Part shown: positions 1 through 11,647 of the stretch, piece by piece
Position numbering within the stretch: position 1 is the stretch's first letter
Layout: each line of letters starts with the position of its first letter
From: Callorhinus ursinus
Lineage: Eukaryota > Chordata > Mammalia > Carnivora > Otariidae
Assembly (NCBI RefSeq): GCF_003265705.1
Contig: NW_020312966.1
Span: 23,067,750-23,131,749 of the forward strand
Direction of reading: 5' to 3'
Length of the DNA stretch: 64,000 nt
The notes under the pieces: model-generated
Database searches by the model: none
Told to the model about the DNA's origin: nothing
The model's input: only the letters and a program-made list of their open reading frames with translations
Position numbers and translations under genes: made by a program

Positions 1-271
1 TGTCTAGTTCCTATTGATCAACTCATCTTTCCTAAGATAAAAGTTACTCCTATTTTTATCTCTCTATTCTTTACTTCTCTAACTCCTATTGATCAATTCA
101 TCTTTAGAATTCATCTTAGCCCTGACATCCTCTGACCTTCCCTACTGCATTCAGGACTGCAATTAGATGCTGCTCTCTCACATCCATGACTACATGCGTT
201 ATGTATTATATATAATCTCCATGAAAGCATGTAACCACGATGTATTGCAATGACCTCTTTGTGAGTCTTCT
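1..271. other. Unassigned sequence with a 22-bp direct repeat
   Basis: No gene or repeat family is recognised. A 22-nt motif beginning tcctattgatcaa occurs at 9-30 and again at 84-105 with one C/T difference, 75 bp apart. The right end runs into the L2-like text of the tandem duplication that follows. Confidence 0.5.
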
Positions 272-655
272 CCACCATGAATTCCTTAAGAGAAAAGATT
301 TTATGTATTCTCAACACATATTAGAGTACTTAGAAAACAGTGCTCAATGAAGATTTGCTGATGGAATGCCTGGATGAGTGTTTGTGTTCAATGCTATTAC
401 TAAAATCATTACCATTGTAAATATGAATAGCAGTCCCATCTAGCCTCTTGAGTCGAAGTTTGGCCACCATGAATTCCTTAAGGGAAAAGATTTTATGTAT
501 TCTCAACACATATTAGAGTACTTAGAAAACAGTGCTCAATGAAGATTTGCTGATGGAATGCCTGGATGAGTGTTTGTGTTCATTGCTATTACTAAAATCA
601 TTACCATTGTAAATATGAATAGCAGTCCCATCTAGCCTCTTGAGTCCAAGTTTGG
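272..655. repeat. 192-bp tandem duplication, two copies (L2-like content)
   Basis: Unit 1 is 272-463 and unit 2 is 464-655. They abut directly and differ at only three positions I can see (ttaagaga/ttaaggga, gttcaatg/gttcattg, gtcgaag/gtccaag), about 98 per cent identity. The unit contains text resembling the 3' end of an L2 element (cagtgctcaatgaagatttg, a decayed form of the usual end-of-element motif). The high identity shows that the duplication is far younger than the L2 it copied. Confidence 0.92.
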
Positions 656-999
656 AACTCCAATCTCATAGAGAAATTTCCATAATTCCTATCACATTCT
701 GAAACTGTGAAGTTCTAGCAGAAGCTCCATTTTCAGGGATTTGGGAAACAACTATGTAGCATAGAGAGCAAAGCATGAATTTTTCCCCAAGAAAAACTTT
801 TCAATAAAATCTAAGACAGAAATCAATCTTCAAGAATAATTTCAGAAAAACTGGCAACTCTAGATAAATCCCTAAAGCATCAACATACATTTCTGAAGCT
901 ACCAGAGATGCAGTACACTGCAGTGGTTTAAGATTCAGACTCCCTTACATTCTAAGATTCTGTCCAAAAATTGGACTATCTTGATTAGAATTCTCATTT
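656..999. other. Unassigned sequence
   Basis: AT-rich DNA with no open frame or recognised repeat. Confidence 0.4.
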
Positions 1000-1180
1000 G
1001 GATAATCAATAACTGAATAAAACCACCAACAAGTAACTTTTCTGTGTCTCAGTTTTCTCCTCTCTAAGATGGAAGTAATAATAATACCTAGCTCCTGGAA
1101 TTGTTACAATTCATTGTGTTACTGTCTATTCAAAGCATTTAGAATATCACCTAAGAGTTATCATTCAGTCAATGTTTTGG
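1000..1180 (+). repeat. MIR SINE relic
   Basis: The core text ctgtgtctcagttttctcc, then aagatggaagtaataataat and a decayed 3' part ending near ttcagtcaatgtt, follow the order of the mammalian-wide MIR consensus. Borders are approximate. It is heavily diverged, as expected for a pre-placental insertion. Confidence 0.75.
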
Positions 1181-2180
1181 GAAGACATGGTGGTGGTGAT
1201 GCTAGTATACTATTCTTAGTGTTGTTAAAAGTATATATATAAAAAAAAAAAAAACCCAGCAACTAGGAAAAGCAGACTATGCCTGGAGATCCAGGGTAAA
1301 AAAGAACTGAAGTTAAATTCACTGACTTTCAATTAAGATTCTTGAGACTCTATTTTAACAGGTTATTGATGCTTACTGCTATTGATTATCTTGTTACATA
1401 GGTAAATGTGAAACAAGAGAGAAGCAAACGTCATATATTGCCTAAAAGGAATGAAATTTTAATGTATCCAAAGGCTATAAAAGACAGCAAAAATATATAA
1501 TCACAGTCCTAAATGCTAGGAATCATTTTCAAATTTTGAAGCCAGAAGAAGAGCAATATCATGAATCAATGAGCTCTCATAGTGTACAAAGTGTTGTAGT
1601 AAGTTGTAAGTGGGATATTTGAAATGATTGTGAAACAGGAGAATAGTAGTAGAAGTAATGAACAAAACATAAACAATAAAATTTCCCCAGGACTTGCCTT
1701 TCTGACCTTTCTCTGCATCACCAAAAGGCCTGTTCTCCACCTGGCCTTGGTATGCTGAAAACTGCTTATAATTTAGTCCAACATTTCTCAGATATGTCAT
1801 GCTCACATTGCCCTCCACTCTACCTACAGCATGTGTAGTCGGGGGCCCATGCTGACTATGCCAAATTCCTTTAACAAATGTTACTCTCCATAAGGTCAAA
1901 GACCTTGTCTTTATTTGCTTTGCATCCTCAGCTACTCTAAAGATTAAAAAACTGTGTTTGCACTTCTAGTTTTCCCACTTAGAACTACACTTCACACCAC
2001 TTTTTAATACATTTTGATGGATTTTGTTTAATTCTTTTGTGCTACTGTCAAGTATTTATTGGCAAGGTACATTGATCTTTGTGCCACAAATCATGGTCTC
2101 TTCCTATGAGGCTCTTAAAATAATTAAAAAGACAGAAGGTGTGTGCACAAGAACATTTTGGATGTTCACATAAAAATTCT
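1181..2180. other. Unassigned sequence; possible L2 tail near 1850-1945
   Basis: An A-run of 14 lies at 1241-1254. Around 1880-1940 the text (aaggtcaaagaccttgtctttatttgctttgcatcc) resembles the end of an L2 element. The 127-codon minus-strand frame at 1516-1899 has no recognisable motif and I do not regard it as a gene. Confidence 0.35.
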
Positions 2181-2765
2181 AATTATATGACGGTCATTTA
2201 GTAAGTCATTTATTTATCCAATAAAATTTTAGAAAATACTAACCAGGCACTGTGAGATCTGAGAATAAAAAATGACAGGAAGGATTCCTGTCTTCAGAGA
2301 ACTTACCTGTTAGTGAGAGATAAAAATGATGAAACGAGAAATTTGCATAAAACATGAGAAGTGTCACAATAGGGAAAACACGGTGTGCTAAGAGGACACA
2401 TGGAAGGCACTACTAACCAAAGCCATAGGTTCAAGGGCAAATCCTGTGTGCTGCATGTGTCAGAGACCTAAGGGAATAGTGATGTAAACAAGATAGAAAT
2501 GTATTTCACTCTCATGTGAATATCTGAAGATACATAGTTGCACAGCAATGTTTTCTGCATCCACTGGGGAGCGAGGCTTCCTTCTTACCGCCATACTCCA
2601 CTCAGCACACTACCTCCAGAGCCAAGACGGCTGCCTCGGGTGTAGGAATTCTATGCACTCCAGCCAATGGGAAGGATGCAGGGAATAGAATGTGCTTTCT
2701 TCAAGTGACACAGTTATATCCCACTGGGCAGTAACATGATCCCACCTAGCTCCAAGGGAGCTCCA
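2181..2765. repeat. Degenerate ancient interspersed repeats
   Basis: At 2195-2330 the phrases accaggcactgtgagatctg and ttcctgtcttcagagaactt match a widespread old mammalian repeat (form: last for a count, 'caggcactgtgctagg ... ccctgccctcaaggagct'). At about 2500-2760 the ordered fragments gcctccttcttaccgcc, gccaagacggctgcc and acatgatcccacctagctcc resemble another common old repeat. I cannot name the families with certainty without a library search. Confidence 0.45.
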
Positions 2766-2781
2766 CCTCCTTTAGCTATTC

Positions 2782-2853
2782 ATTTATTTATATCAGTATA
2801 TATGATATAATAATAATTTTGATATATAATTATAATTATAATATAAAGATATC
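2782..2853. repeat. AT-rich low-complexity tract
   Basis: Alternating TATA/ATAATT sequence with almost no G or C. Confidence 0.85.
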
Positions 2854-3231
2854 TATACAAACAGAGGCCTGGACATGAGGTTGCAGCTTGTGTGTGACTA
2901 GCTAAATAAATGAGGGAAAATAGACAAGTCTCCCATGCAGAACAATTCCAAATCATTTATAGAGGCACTCTGCCCTTAAGGAGTTGGAGCTGAATCCTCC
3001 ACTCCTTACGTGTGGCTGTGCATAGTGACTTCCTTCCAAAGAGTACAGTATGGGAAGGGGGGGGAAAAGAGTAAATTTACACTCGAGAAACTCAGCATAC
3101 ACAACCTCAGCCAGGTGACTAAGGTTAGTATCAAGATTATTAAGTCATGTTGATAGTATATACCCTTGATATGATATGGTGAGAATGACATTTCATCTCC
3201 ATGTTCTTCCTCTAAAAACTCATAAACATCA

Positions 3232-3625
3232 CCCATTCTAATCATGAGGGAAACAACAGACAAATTCCAATTGAAGGACTTTTTGCAAAAACCTGACCAA
3301 TTCTCCTCAAAACTGTCAAGGTTATAAAAACATGGAAAAACTGAGAAAGAGTTTACTAAGGATGCACAATGTAATGTGGTATCCCAGACAGGTTCCTGAT
3401 ACACAAAAAGGATAGTAGGTGAAAACTAAGGAAATCTGAATAGAGTATGGCCTCTATCCAGCAAGAATGTATCAATATAGCTTCATTAATTGTGACAGAT
3501 GTGCCATATTTGTAAGATATTAATAATAAATAAAACAGTATAGAGTATACGAGAACTCTGTACCATCTTTTCAATTTTATGTAAATTTAAAATGATTTTT
3601 AAATGAAAAATTTATTTTAAAACAG
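3232..3625 (+). mobile_element. Old L1 3' end (L1M/L1ME type)
   Basis: The ordered phrases aactgtcaaggttataaaaa, tgtaatgtggtatccc, aaactaaggaaatctgaata and gagaactctgtaccatcttt follow the 3' UTR of old mammalian L1 elements, ending in A-rich sequence. The minus-strand frames at 3006-3404 and 3356-3574 are by-products of this element. Non-functional relic. Confidence 0.85.
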
Positions 3626-4904
3626 ATAACAGCCCTAAATAAAGTACTACTGAAAAATAATTTAAATATTTAGACCACTAAAAGTGAAATAACTTTGATT
3701 TTTTTGTATATCCCTGGCTTCTGTTAAAAACTCAAAAATGTTCATGATGGTTTCCATAATAAATATTTATTATTTTATTAAATTCTATTAAGAAGCTATT
3801 GCATTAATAAATACAGTTAACAATGACAGCAGTGATATAACCTTGAAGATAATTAGAGAAATTTGGCCAAATTACCCAAAGGTTTAGGATTGGCTTCATG
3901 AACAGTTATGTGTGAAGCTTGCCACATGCTGTGTAATGGTTTCTATTATCACTGGTTGAGGTGTGAGTGTTCATATAATCATAATGTGATATTTTATTAC
4001 AGCCCATAATGGAAACAGATTTTTTTTATAATTGAACCTTTTGTGTGTGAGAGAATCTTGTATAGCAGAGGAACTGAAGATTTCAAGAACACAAAGTTCA
4101 GTAAAAGATTTTACAAGAGACCACACATTTAAAATATTGAAAGGGAACATGCTAACTGGGAAAATGAATTGCCAACCAGTTTTCTCTCCTGCTGGTCTCA
4201 TAGGAGATACAGCAAGCTGAGAAAATCCGGTTGTACTCTTGCCAAAGAATCTCATATGTCAGAGAAAAGATGCTCTGTAGGATTCTGTTTCTGTGAGATA
4301 TCAAAATAGATTTTCCTTAAAGCATGCGTGTATATATGCAATATAACGGGGCAAATGTTAAAATGAAAGCATAAACTCAGAACACTTTTGTCTCCAGAAT
4401 TAATTAATTAATTAATTAACTTATTTATGTAATAGGGATATTGGCCCTAAAAATAAAATACTCCCACCCAAAAATGTGAAATCAAGACTTTAGCACATCT
4501 GCTCTAACAAGATTTATATCTGCTCTTCATTGTATGCCAGACAAATATCCAAACTTTCACACAAATCTGAATATAAGACCATTTAAAATATGAGTATTCC
4601 TATTGGACAACTTACCTTCCCCACTGGAGATATTAGTTTAAAGATTCAAAATTCTTCAAAGGAATCTATATACCTAAATAATTTTTTGTAAAGCTAAATT
4701 TGAATTCAATTATGATCTGACATATTGGCAGTGATGGAAAGGATGCAGATGCACAGGAATCCCCTATGCAGAGGTATTAAGTGCAAACCTTGGATTGGAT
4801 AGCATCATGAAAACCATAGCTATAAGAAAACCAAGCACAGATCTTTAGGAAAATCCATCTTTAAATGACAGGAGGTAAAAAAAAATAAATAAATAAAATA
4901 ACAG
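3626..4904. other. Unassigned AT-rich sequence
   Basis: No repeat family or gene recognised. It contains (TTAA)5 at 4400-4419 and an A-rich run at 4877-4905. Overlapping short frames at 3971-4255 (minus) and 4032-4220 (plus) lack motifs. Confidence 0.4.
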
Positions 4905-5135
4905 AAAAGTAGAAAGAGCAATAACTTTGAGAGTGGGATGGAGAATCAAAATGTAAAGCTCAGTGCCACTATTTCTTGAGTATGAACATTAACCCTTTGA
5001 CACTATTTGCTCAACTGTGAACAAAGGAAATTAATTCTTATTTCACCAGCTCAAAGAAAATATTAATGTAATTCAAGTAAAGGGCTTAGCTCAGTTCATT
5101 GTGCAAAGTGAACACTGAATAATAGGTGTTAGTTT
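4905..5135 (+). repeat. MIR SINE relic
   Basis: Order of motifs fits MIR: agaaagagcaataactttg (box region), cactatttcttgagtatg, ctcaactgtgaacaaagg, then agggcttagctcagttcatt and aatgaacactgaataataggtg-like tail. Strongly diverged and with approximate borders. Confidence 0.65.
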
Positions 5136-6579
5136 CCTTCCTGATGAACACTTACTTCTTTAAAAAGGAAAGTGAATCATGGAAACCAATAAAGAAATTT
5201 TTTTAAGTCATTGAATCACAGTAGAACTCAGGAAAACAACAATGATCCTATAAGAAAGGCATGATATTTCCACGGTGCACTTTATGCAGGACCGACATTA
5301 CTCATGGCCAACAAATTCTGACTATATTCTGATTTTCTCAGAGCTAGCTTTGACCTCACCAAATGAAAATCATGTTTAATGAGGATGGTGTGCTTGTAAG
5401 CAGAGCAAAGATATTATACCTCAAATTCAGAAATTCTTCAGAGTAGCATCTTTGTTGCCAGTTTCTCCTGGCCGTTCTGTTGGTCCCATTTGAAAATATT
5501 CATCCAAAACTAAAACCAAGTTGACAAAATTTAGAAAATCCAAATATATTAAAAAGAATCAAACTACAGGAACTGGAAAAGAAGTTAAGTAACACAATAT
5601 GTCTCTGTAAAAGATGTAAAATCTCAGTTGCTCTTGGATTTGTTAAACGCCTGTTTTCCTTTTAAAATACTTTAGGGAATAGGCAAAACCCAAAAGGTGT
5701 TTTACTAAGCACTTTTTCTGTTCATGTAGAAATGTCCCAGAGGAAATTTAATCTCCATGTTTCTGATACTTTCACACTTAACATCAAAGAATAGTTTTGT
5801 AAGAGTTATTTGATATATTAAGAGGCTTTTTGAGTTTTTTTTCCAAGGCTTTCAAATTGTTTTTCTTGGACTAAATGCAGTCACATATAACCAGGGGGAA
5901 ACTAATTCATACGCCACTAAGTTCAAATTTAGTTCAAAATTCTGATGCCAAATTATCAAAACAAAACAAAACAAAACCCTTTCCTGGTTAAGAAAATAAT
6001 AACACTTCCTCCATTATAACATTTCAGCCAAACATCCCCACTTTATAGCAGACACCTATAAAATTCTTTATTACTACACTAATTTCATATATATCAATAC
6101 AGAAAGAGGTAACTCCTTATATAAAGGAAATGAGAAGTTTGCATGTTCTGATATATTGTTCTCACAAACTAAAGATGGATGAATGACTTCACACAATTTT
6201 GTGGGGAGTTCAAAGAGTGAATGGATGAGAATGGGAAGTCGTAGTCTTAGCTGGTTAAGTATCTGAAAGTTGCTCAAGTTCTCTCTACCAAGAGCAAAAT
6301 GATTTATTCCCCATTTAAAAAAAATCATTATAGTCTTGGACTTTTCTAATTGTCAGCCCAAAAATATCTAGACACCATCATCTGCTGTCTGGACTACAAA
6401 AATAACCTACTATTTGATCTCCACAATTTCTATTCCCTCTGTTCAGTCTATGTTTCATCAAGGAACTGGCTCTCATATCTACCCAAACCTTCAGGCCATT
6501 CTTCATAGAACAGCCGGCATTATTTCCTTACAGTTAAAACTCGATTATACCTCTGATGTGCTTGAAGACAATCGGCAGC
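5136..6579. other. Unassigned sequence
   Basis: Apparently unique DNA with (CAAAA)4 at 5957-5976. Frames at 6074-6328 (minus) and 6414-6638 (plus) show no motif and no coding-type composition. Confidence 0.4.
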
Positions 6580-6936
6580 TGTTACATATTTTGTGTCTTC
6601 CCCAAAATTCGTATGTCGAAGCCTCATCTGTAAAGTGATGATATGTGGAGGTGCGGTTTTGGGGAGGTGATTAGGTCATAAAGGTAGAGCCCTCATGAAT
6701 GAAATTACTGTCTTTACAAAAGACACGCAGGGAGCTTTCATCATCCCTTCTATCGTGAGGACAGAGAGAAGACCGGTGTCTATGAACCAGGAAGCCAGTC
6801 CTCACCAGACACTAAGTCTGCAGGTGCCTTGGTCTTGGACTCTCCAGCCTCCACGACTGTAAGGAGTAAATTTCTGTTGATTATAAACCACCCAGTCTGT
6901 GGCATTCTGTTACAGCATCCTGAATAGATTAAGACA
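6580..6936 (+). mobile_element. Solo LTR, MaLR type (MLT1/MST-like)
   Basis: Begins tgttac and ends aagacag. Inside it, in consensus order: ttccccaaaattcgtatgtc, ggtgattaggtcataaaggt, agagccctcatgaatg, ctccagcctccacgactgta, agtaaatttctgttgatta and acccagtctgtggcattctg. This is the layout of mammalian-apparent LTR retrotransposon LTRs, with the polyadenylation region near its end. No internal region is attached, so it is a solo LTR. Sub-family not resolved. Confidence 0.8.
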
Positions 6937-7064
6937 GTGACCATTTTCCAAGAAAAATGAAACAAACACTGAATGCCCTGTAAATATGGCCTCTCACTCT
7001 ATCTACTACTACCAATCCTGAGCCTTGCTGACCTTCTCTGAGACCAACCATGAGGAAAGCTAAT

Positions 7065-7260
7065 GTCAGAAACAGTGTCTTTGCATATGCTTTCCCCTCT
7101 GCCTGGACTGTGCCCACCCACCCTTTTGGCCCAATAACCTCTACTTATTATTTGTGTTTTCATACCAATCCTTGCCGTGGAGAAGCCTTCTCTCACCCTC
7201 ATGCATTCTGCTTTACACTCACTGAACATCTTTTAATAATACTTCTAAAAAAATTGTAAA
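7065..7260 (+). mobile_element. L2 LINE 3' relic
   Basis: The phrases tttgcatatgctttcccctc, tctgcctggactgtgccc and gagaagccttctctcaccc match the well known L2 block that precedes its 3' end. The short frames in this stretch on both strands are incidental. Confidence 0.75.
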
Positions 7261-8559
7261 TAAAATTTGGAGCTTTTTAAATGTTTCAATAATTGAACTC
7301 TACTTGGCTTTTAAGCTCCACTTTGATTCATTGCAGAAAACTTAGTCTGATAATATCCAGATAAACCAGAGTCATCTGTCTGTCCCTTTAAATAAATCCT
7401 CAGGTCTGTTTCCGCCCATCTTCTCCTACGCCTGTGATCTAACTCCGAGAGTCCTTTCTCCTATTCAGCTACTGATGGTGGAAGGTATCTCCTTCACTTT
7501 TTGGTGAAGTAGTTCATTTTGTTGGATCTTTCCTTAGCAACTGCTAGTCCCCTCATACCCACCAGAGTTCTACATGTTTCGTGCAGACTCTTCTGAGCTC
7601 CCACTTGGTTTCTGTTGGCATCCTTTTTGGTATCTCTTTCTCAATAATATAGAAAATTGTAAATGCTGCCAGTGTTACCTAGTATGTGTGTGTATGTGAG
7701 GGTATGAGGGTGTCTCAACATCTGTCCAATAACACCATACAGCCATTTATACTCTATCCTATTGCCACAGAGGGGAAGGAACTTTTATTTGAAGATCCCG
7801 CCATTCTTGATCTTCATCCTGAGAGTGAAGGTCAGTTTTGCAATGGGATATCTACTGACTTGTATGTATTATTATCTTTACTCCCAAAACTCTGAGTTGT
7901 ACCCACAGAGAAGTAGGATATATGGATTCATGGCAACCATCCAACTGCATCTAGGTGTTAGTAGTATCTCTATTAATAATTGGATATTCTCTCAAATTTT
8001 GTCCCAATACATTTTAATAGTGTTAATATTTATTTCCTTCATTAGTTTATGACTTCGTTCTCAGTGTCTGACACAAATTCTAGACTATAGTAAAAACTTG
8101 ATACTTGTTGAATTAATATACTAACATGATAAATATTATAGAATTAATTGCTGATATATATAATTAGATTAATATTTAAGATAATTCAATTGACAAGACA
8201 TAAAAACCACAGTATATACGAGGCCTTTGTATACATTTTTTGCCTGACCAATGTGGTAAATTTAATATTAATCCTAATTCTTTACTTCTTGTAGTTGTAT
8301 TATAAATCCTTGTCATGTTCTCTTAGTGAGTAGAATACACCTCCTTGTCCTTTGATTTGGGGCTTGCACATACAAGTTGCATTGACCAGATGGTGTTGAA
8401 GTTATGAGGCAAATAGACTTAAACTGAATTTGAATCCTAGATTCCAGTAATAGAGAATATCCCTTATTGGATCAACCCTCCAATATAGATCAATCTATAT
8501 CTATAGATTATAGATAACAATAAACACCAGACAAAATAAAACCAAACAAAAAACCACCA
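7261..8559. other. Unassigned sequence; L2-like tail near 8040-8125
   Basis: Mostly unrecognised AT-rich DNA. At 8058-8122 the order gttctcagtgtctgacaca ... cttgatacttgttgaatt resembles an L2 or MIR tail. The frames at 7686-7895 and 7762-8052 overlap in different phases and show no motif. Confidence 0.35.
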
Positions 8560-9560
8560 CCTTGAAAATGCTGGAGAGCAACCAAAAGCAGAAAAAAGCT
8601 TAAAGGAAATCTACACTTAGAAGGCAAAGGAACTGAGTGAATCTCTCCTTCTTAGGGTCTTTGTATTTTTTCCATTAGGACAGGACCAAACGAGACCTTG
8701 CAGGGTAGTTATATTTGAGATAGAAAATCTGCAGCCTCATGGGCTTGAATGACAGAGGACAGAGTTTAAGCAAACATAATAGGTGGTGAGTAAAGGAGTA
8801 AATCCAAGAAAGGAAAGAGCTCAGATGTGAAGCCCTAATTCTGCATATAAGTTGCCCAAATTCCTGCTGACCCCTGTGCATGAACAGGAAAGACTTCAAG
8901 CAGCCAAACTAAGGATAAAAGAATTGAAGAGAGATTTTTAGCTTATGCTTATGCCAGAAATGACAGTGTTTGAAGTTTGAGTCCAACCAATAAGAGCATT
9001 AAAAAAATCCAGGGTTTCTACAATGTATCTTTCAAAAATCCCAGGTTTCAATCCAAAATTACTAGACCTTAAAAGCACAGGAAAACGGAACACATAATCA
9101 AGAAATAGGTCAATTAATAGAGATTGAACCTAAGACAACACAGGTGGGAAAAAATTTTAAAGGATTTTAAAGAAGCTATTTTAACTATATTCAGAAATGT
9201 AAAGAAAAATATGTTCTTAATGAATACACAAATAGGAAATCTAAGCTGAGAAATATAAACCATAAAAATTTTAAAGCTGAAAAAAATCTCAAAATAATCT
9301 CTGGATGGGCTGAACAGCTGATCATAGATGACAGAGGAAAGAATGTAAAGACAGAATAGAAGTTATCCAATAGGAAGAACAAATATAAAGCCCTGCTATA
9401 CAATGTAGAATGCCTTTAAAAACTACCAAATATATCAAAAGGTTTCAAAGCTATTGGAGTCCCAGAAGAATACAAGAGAGAAAATAGGGCAAACAAATTT
9501 ATTTAAAGAAATAATGGCTGAAATTTATCTCATGCATGAGATGGATCCATAAAATAGCCT
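8560..9560 (+). mobile_element. Old L1 fragment, 5' UTR to ORF1 region
   Basis: The text tttcaatccaaaattactag, ttttaaagaagctattttaa, tggatgggctgaacagctga, ctattggagtcccagaagaa and gaaataatggctgaaattta follows the ORF1 region of old L1M elements in order. The upstream part (8560-9000) is more diverged and is assigned mainly by position. Frames are broken; no ORF1 product is possible. Confidence 0.7.
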
Positions 9561-10070
9561 GGAATCTGAGTCACTTCTCACTGTCTCTAACCTTAATAAT
9601 ATGGATTTCCTGTTGGGGAAGCTTGTCCCTTCTTCACAGAACTTAGTATACATCTTTCCCTGGAGTCAGGGAAGTTAAAAAGGATCCAGGGTGAAGTAGA
9701 ATAATTGTAGGCCCAGCTGCTACCCTGAGCCAACAAGATTAGCCTTCCAACTAACTACAATACACACATGATACAAAAGTTCCTCATGACGGTGTCTCAG
9801 TATTTCAAGAGTTAACAATATATGGCTGCTGACTGATGTACTTCTATTCTTCGAATTTTGCACAAAAATGTCTCTTGTCACTCAATGTAACAGAAAATGT
9901 ATAGGGAAGATAAACATGGTTAGATTAGCTAAATTGACACATTACAAACCCCAGTGCAGCCCACTCCTTGTCCCATTGGCAGCCACACATGTATCTTTAA
10001 ACTTTACTTATTTCCAAATATAGTCTTCTTTCTGCCTAGCATTATACAGTTGTGTTGCCTACTATAAAAA
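9561..10070. other. Unassigned sequence
   Basis: No gene or family recognised; continues AT-rich to the young L1 tail. Confidence 0.35.
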
Positions 10071-10220
10071 ATGGGTATTAAGGAGGGCATGTACTGCATG
10101 GAGCACCGGGTTTTATACGAAAACGATGAATCGTGGAACACTACATCAAAAACTAATGATGTATTGTATGGTGACTAACATAACATAATAAAATTAAATT
10201 AAATAAAATTGAAAAAAATA
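10071..10220 (+). mobile_element. Young L1 3' tail, severely 5'-truncated
   Basis: About 150 bp identical in layout to the ends of the two other young L1 copies in this window: gggtattaaggagggcatg, tgcatggagcaccgggtttt, aatcgtggaacactacatc and taacataacataataaaatt, followed by an A-rich tail. Only the last part of the 3' UTR was inserted. I could not define a clear target-site duplication. Confidence 0.88.
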
Positions 10221-10557
10221 GTGCTAACACTAACTCCAGAACAGAATGTGAAATTTCTTTTTGTCTTTCGATGATATTTGTTCTTCTTCTAGTTGATTCA
10301 CACTCTGATTTTGGAAATGTTACTAAAATACTGGTATAAAAAGATACCTTCTATTAGCAAATCATACATTTGATGGTAAGAAAATGAGAGAGGAAAAGAA
10401 AGCAAAAATACTTGGTTTATATATAATCAAACTTTCAAATCAAAATAATGAAGGAATATTTATAATTATTATAGTACTCATTTCTGCACATGGTCACATG
10501 AGTGGTGTGTATAAATATATTCTTCCAATAATCATTTCATATTCCCTCTGCTCCCAG
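10221..10557. other. Unassigned AT-rich sequence
   Basis: No recognised element. The 66-codon frame at 10384-10584 runs into the SINE and has no motif. Confidence 0.4.
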
Positions 10558-10573
10558 AAAGTATTACAGCTGG

Positions 10574-10685
10574 GAGGCGCCTGAGTGGCTCAGTCAGCTG
10601 GGCATCTGACTCTTGGTTTTGGCTCAGGTCATGGTCTCAGGGTCATGAGATGGAACCCTGCATCAGGTTCAGCACAGATCCTTCT
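10574..10685 (+). mobile_element. Can-SINE, 5' half (split by L1)
   Basis: tRNA-Lys-derived head (ggcgcctgagtggctcagtc) followed by ggctcaggtcatggtctcag. It is interrupted at 10685 by an antisense L1 and resumes at 11342. The whole SINE is bounded by a perfect 16-bp target-site duplication, aaagtattacagctgg, at 10558-10573 and 11439-11454. RNA polymerase III A and B box relics lie in the head, but this is a dead retroposon, not a tRNA gene. Confidence 0.95.
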
Positions 10686-11326
10686 TTTTTTTTTTTCTTC
10701 TTTTTTTCTTTTTTTTTCGTTATGTTAATCACCATATATTACATCATTTGTTTTGGTATAGTGTTCCGTGATTCATTGTTTGTTCATAACACCCAGTGCT
10801 CCATGTAGAATGTGCCCTCTTTAATACCCATCACCAGGCTAACCCATCCCCCTACCCTCCTCCCCTCTAGAACCCTCAGTTTGTTTTTCAGAGTCCATCA
10901 TCTCTCCTGGTTCGTCTCCCCCTCTGACTTACTCCCCTTCATTCTTCCTCTCCTGCTATCTTCTTCTTTTTCTTTTTTCTTAAAATATGTTGCGTTATTT
11001 GTTTCAGAAGTACAGATCTGTGATTCAACACTCTTGCACAATTCACAGCGCTCACCGTAGCACATACGCTCCCCAATGTCTATCACCCAGCCACCCCATC
11101 CCTCCCACCCCCAACCACTCCAGCAACCCTCAGTTTGTTCCTGAGATTAAGAATTCCTCATATCAGTGAGGTCATATGATACATGTCTTTCTCTGATTGA
11201 CTTATTTCACTCAGCATAACACCCTCCAGTTCCATCCACGTCATTGCAAATGGCAAGATCTCATTCCATTTGATGGCTGCATAATATTCCATTGTGTATA
11301 TATACCACATCTTCTTTATCCATTCA
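10686..11326 (-). mobile_element. Young L1, 5'-truncated, inserted inside the Can-SINE
   Basis: Minus-strand L1: poly-T at the left (its A tail), then the 3' UTR, then the C-terminal end of ORF2 (the minus frame through 11158-11325 reads the familiar end of L1 ORF2). Flanked by a perfect 15-bp duplication, agcacagatccttct, at 10671-10685 and 11327-11341, which is SINE sequence. This proves that the L1 landed in an existing SINE. About 640 bp long. The 3' UTR has two modules separated by a purine-rich tract (read as pyrimidines at 10934-10980). Confidence 0.96.
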
Positions 11327-11341
11327 AGCACAGATCCTTCT

Positions 11342-11438
11342 GCTAAGGATTCTCTCCCTCTGCTCCTTCCCCCTTGCTTCTTCCTCTCTCGCTCTCTCCT
11401 TCTCTCTCTCTCAAATAAATAAATAATCTTAAAAAAAT
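11342..11438 (+). mobile_element. Can-SINE, 3' half (split by L1)
   Basis: Continuation of the SINE at 10574: tgctaaggattctctccctc, CT-rich repeat, and AAATAAATAAATAATC tail. Ends at the right copy of the 16-bp target-site duplication (11439-11454). Confidence 0.95.
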
Positions 11439-11454
11439 AAAGTATTACAGCTGG

Positions 11455-11647
11455 TTGTTGTACCTTGCCTGGTGGGGTGGCCCAAATGTTCATTCATAAA
11501 AGACCTGGTCCTTGAGCAGTCCGGACCGAATTGAGTTTCTATGGTTTTTCGTTTCTGTTCCTAACTGAATGAAGTTGCTGTGACATTAATCACAGGACAT
11601 GGAAATACTAAGAGGCAACCCACAGAATATATAAACATATTCCTCCT
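11455..11647. other. Unassigned sequence
   Basis: Short stretch between the nested SINE/L1 and the next LTR; nothing recognised. Confidence 0.4.

Noticed and set aside
11158..11493. 111-codon minus-strand frame
   Set aside because: Chimera of SINE sequence and the end of L1 ORF2 created by the nested insertion, not a domesticated gene.
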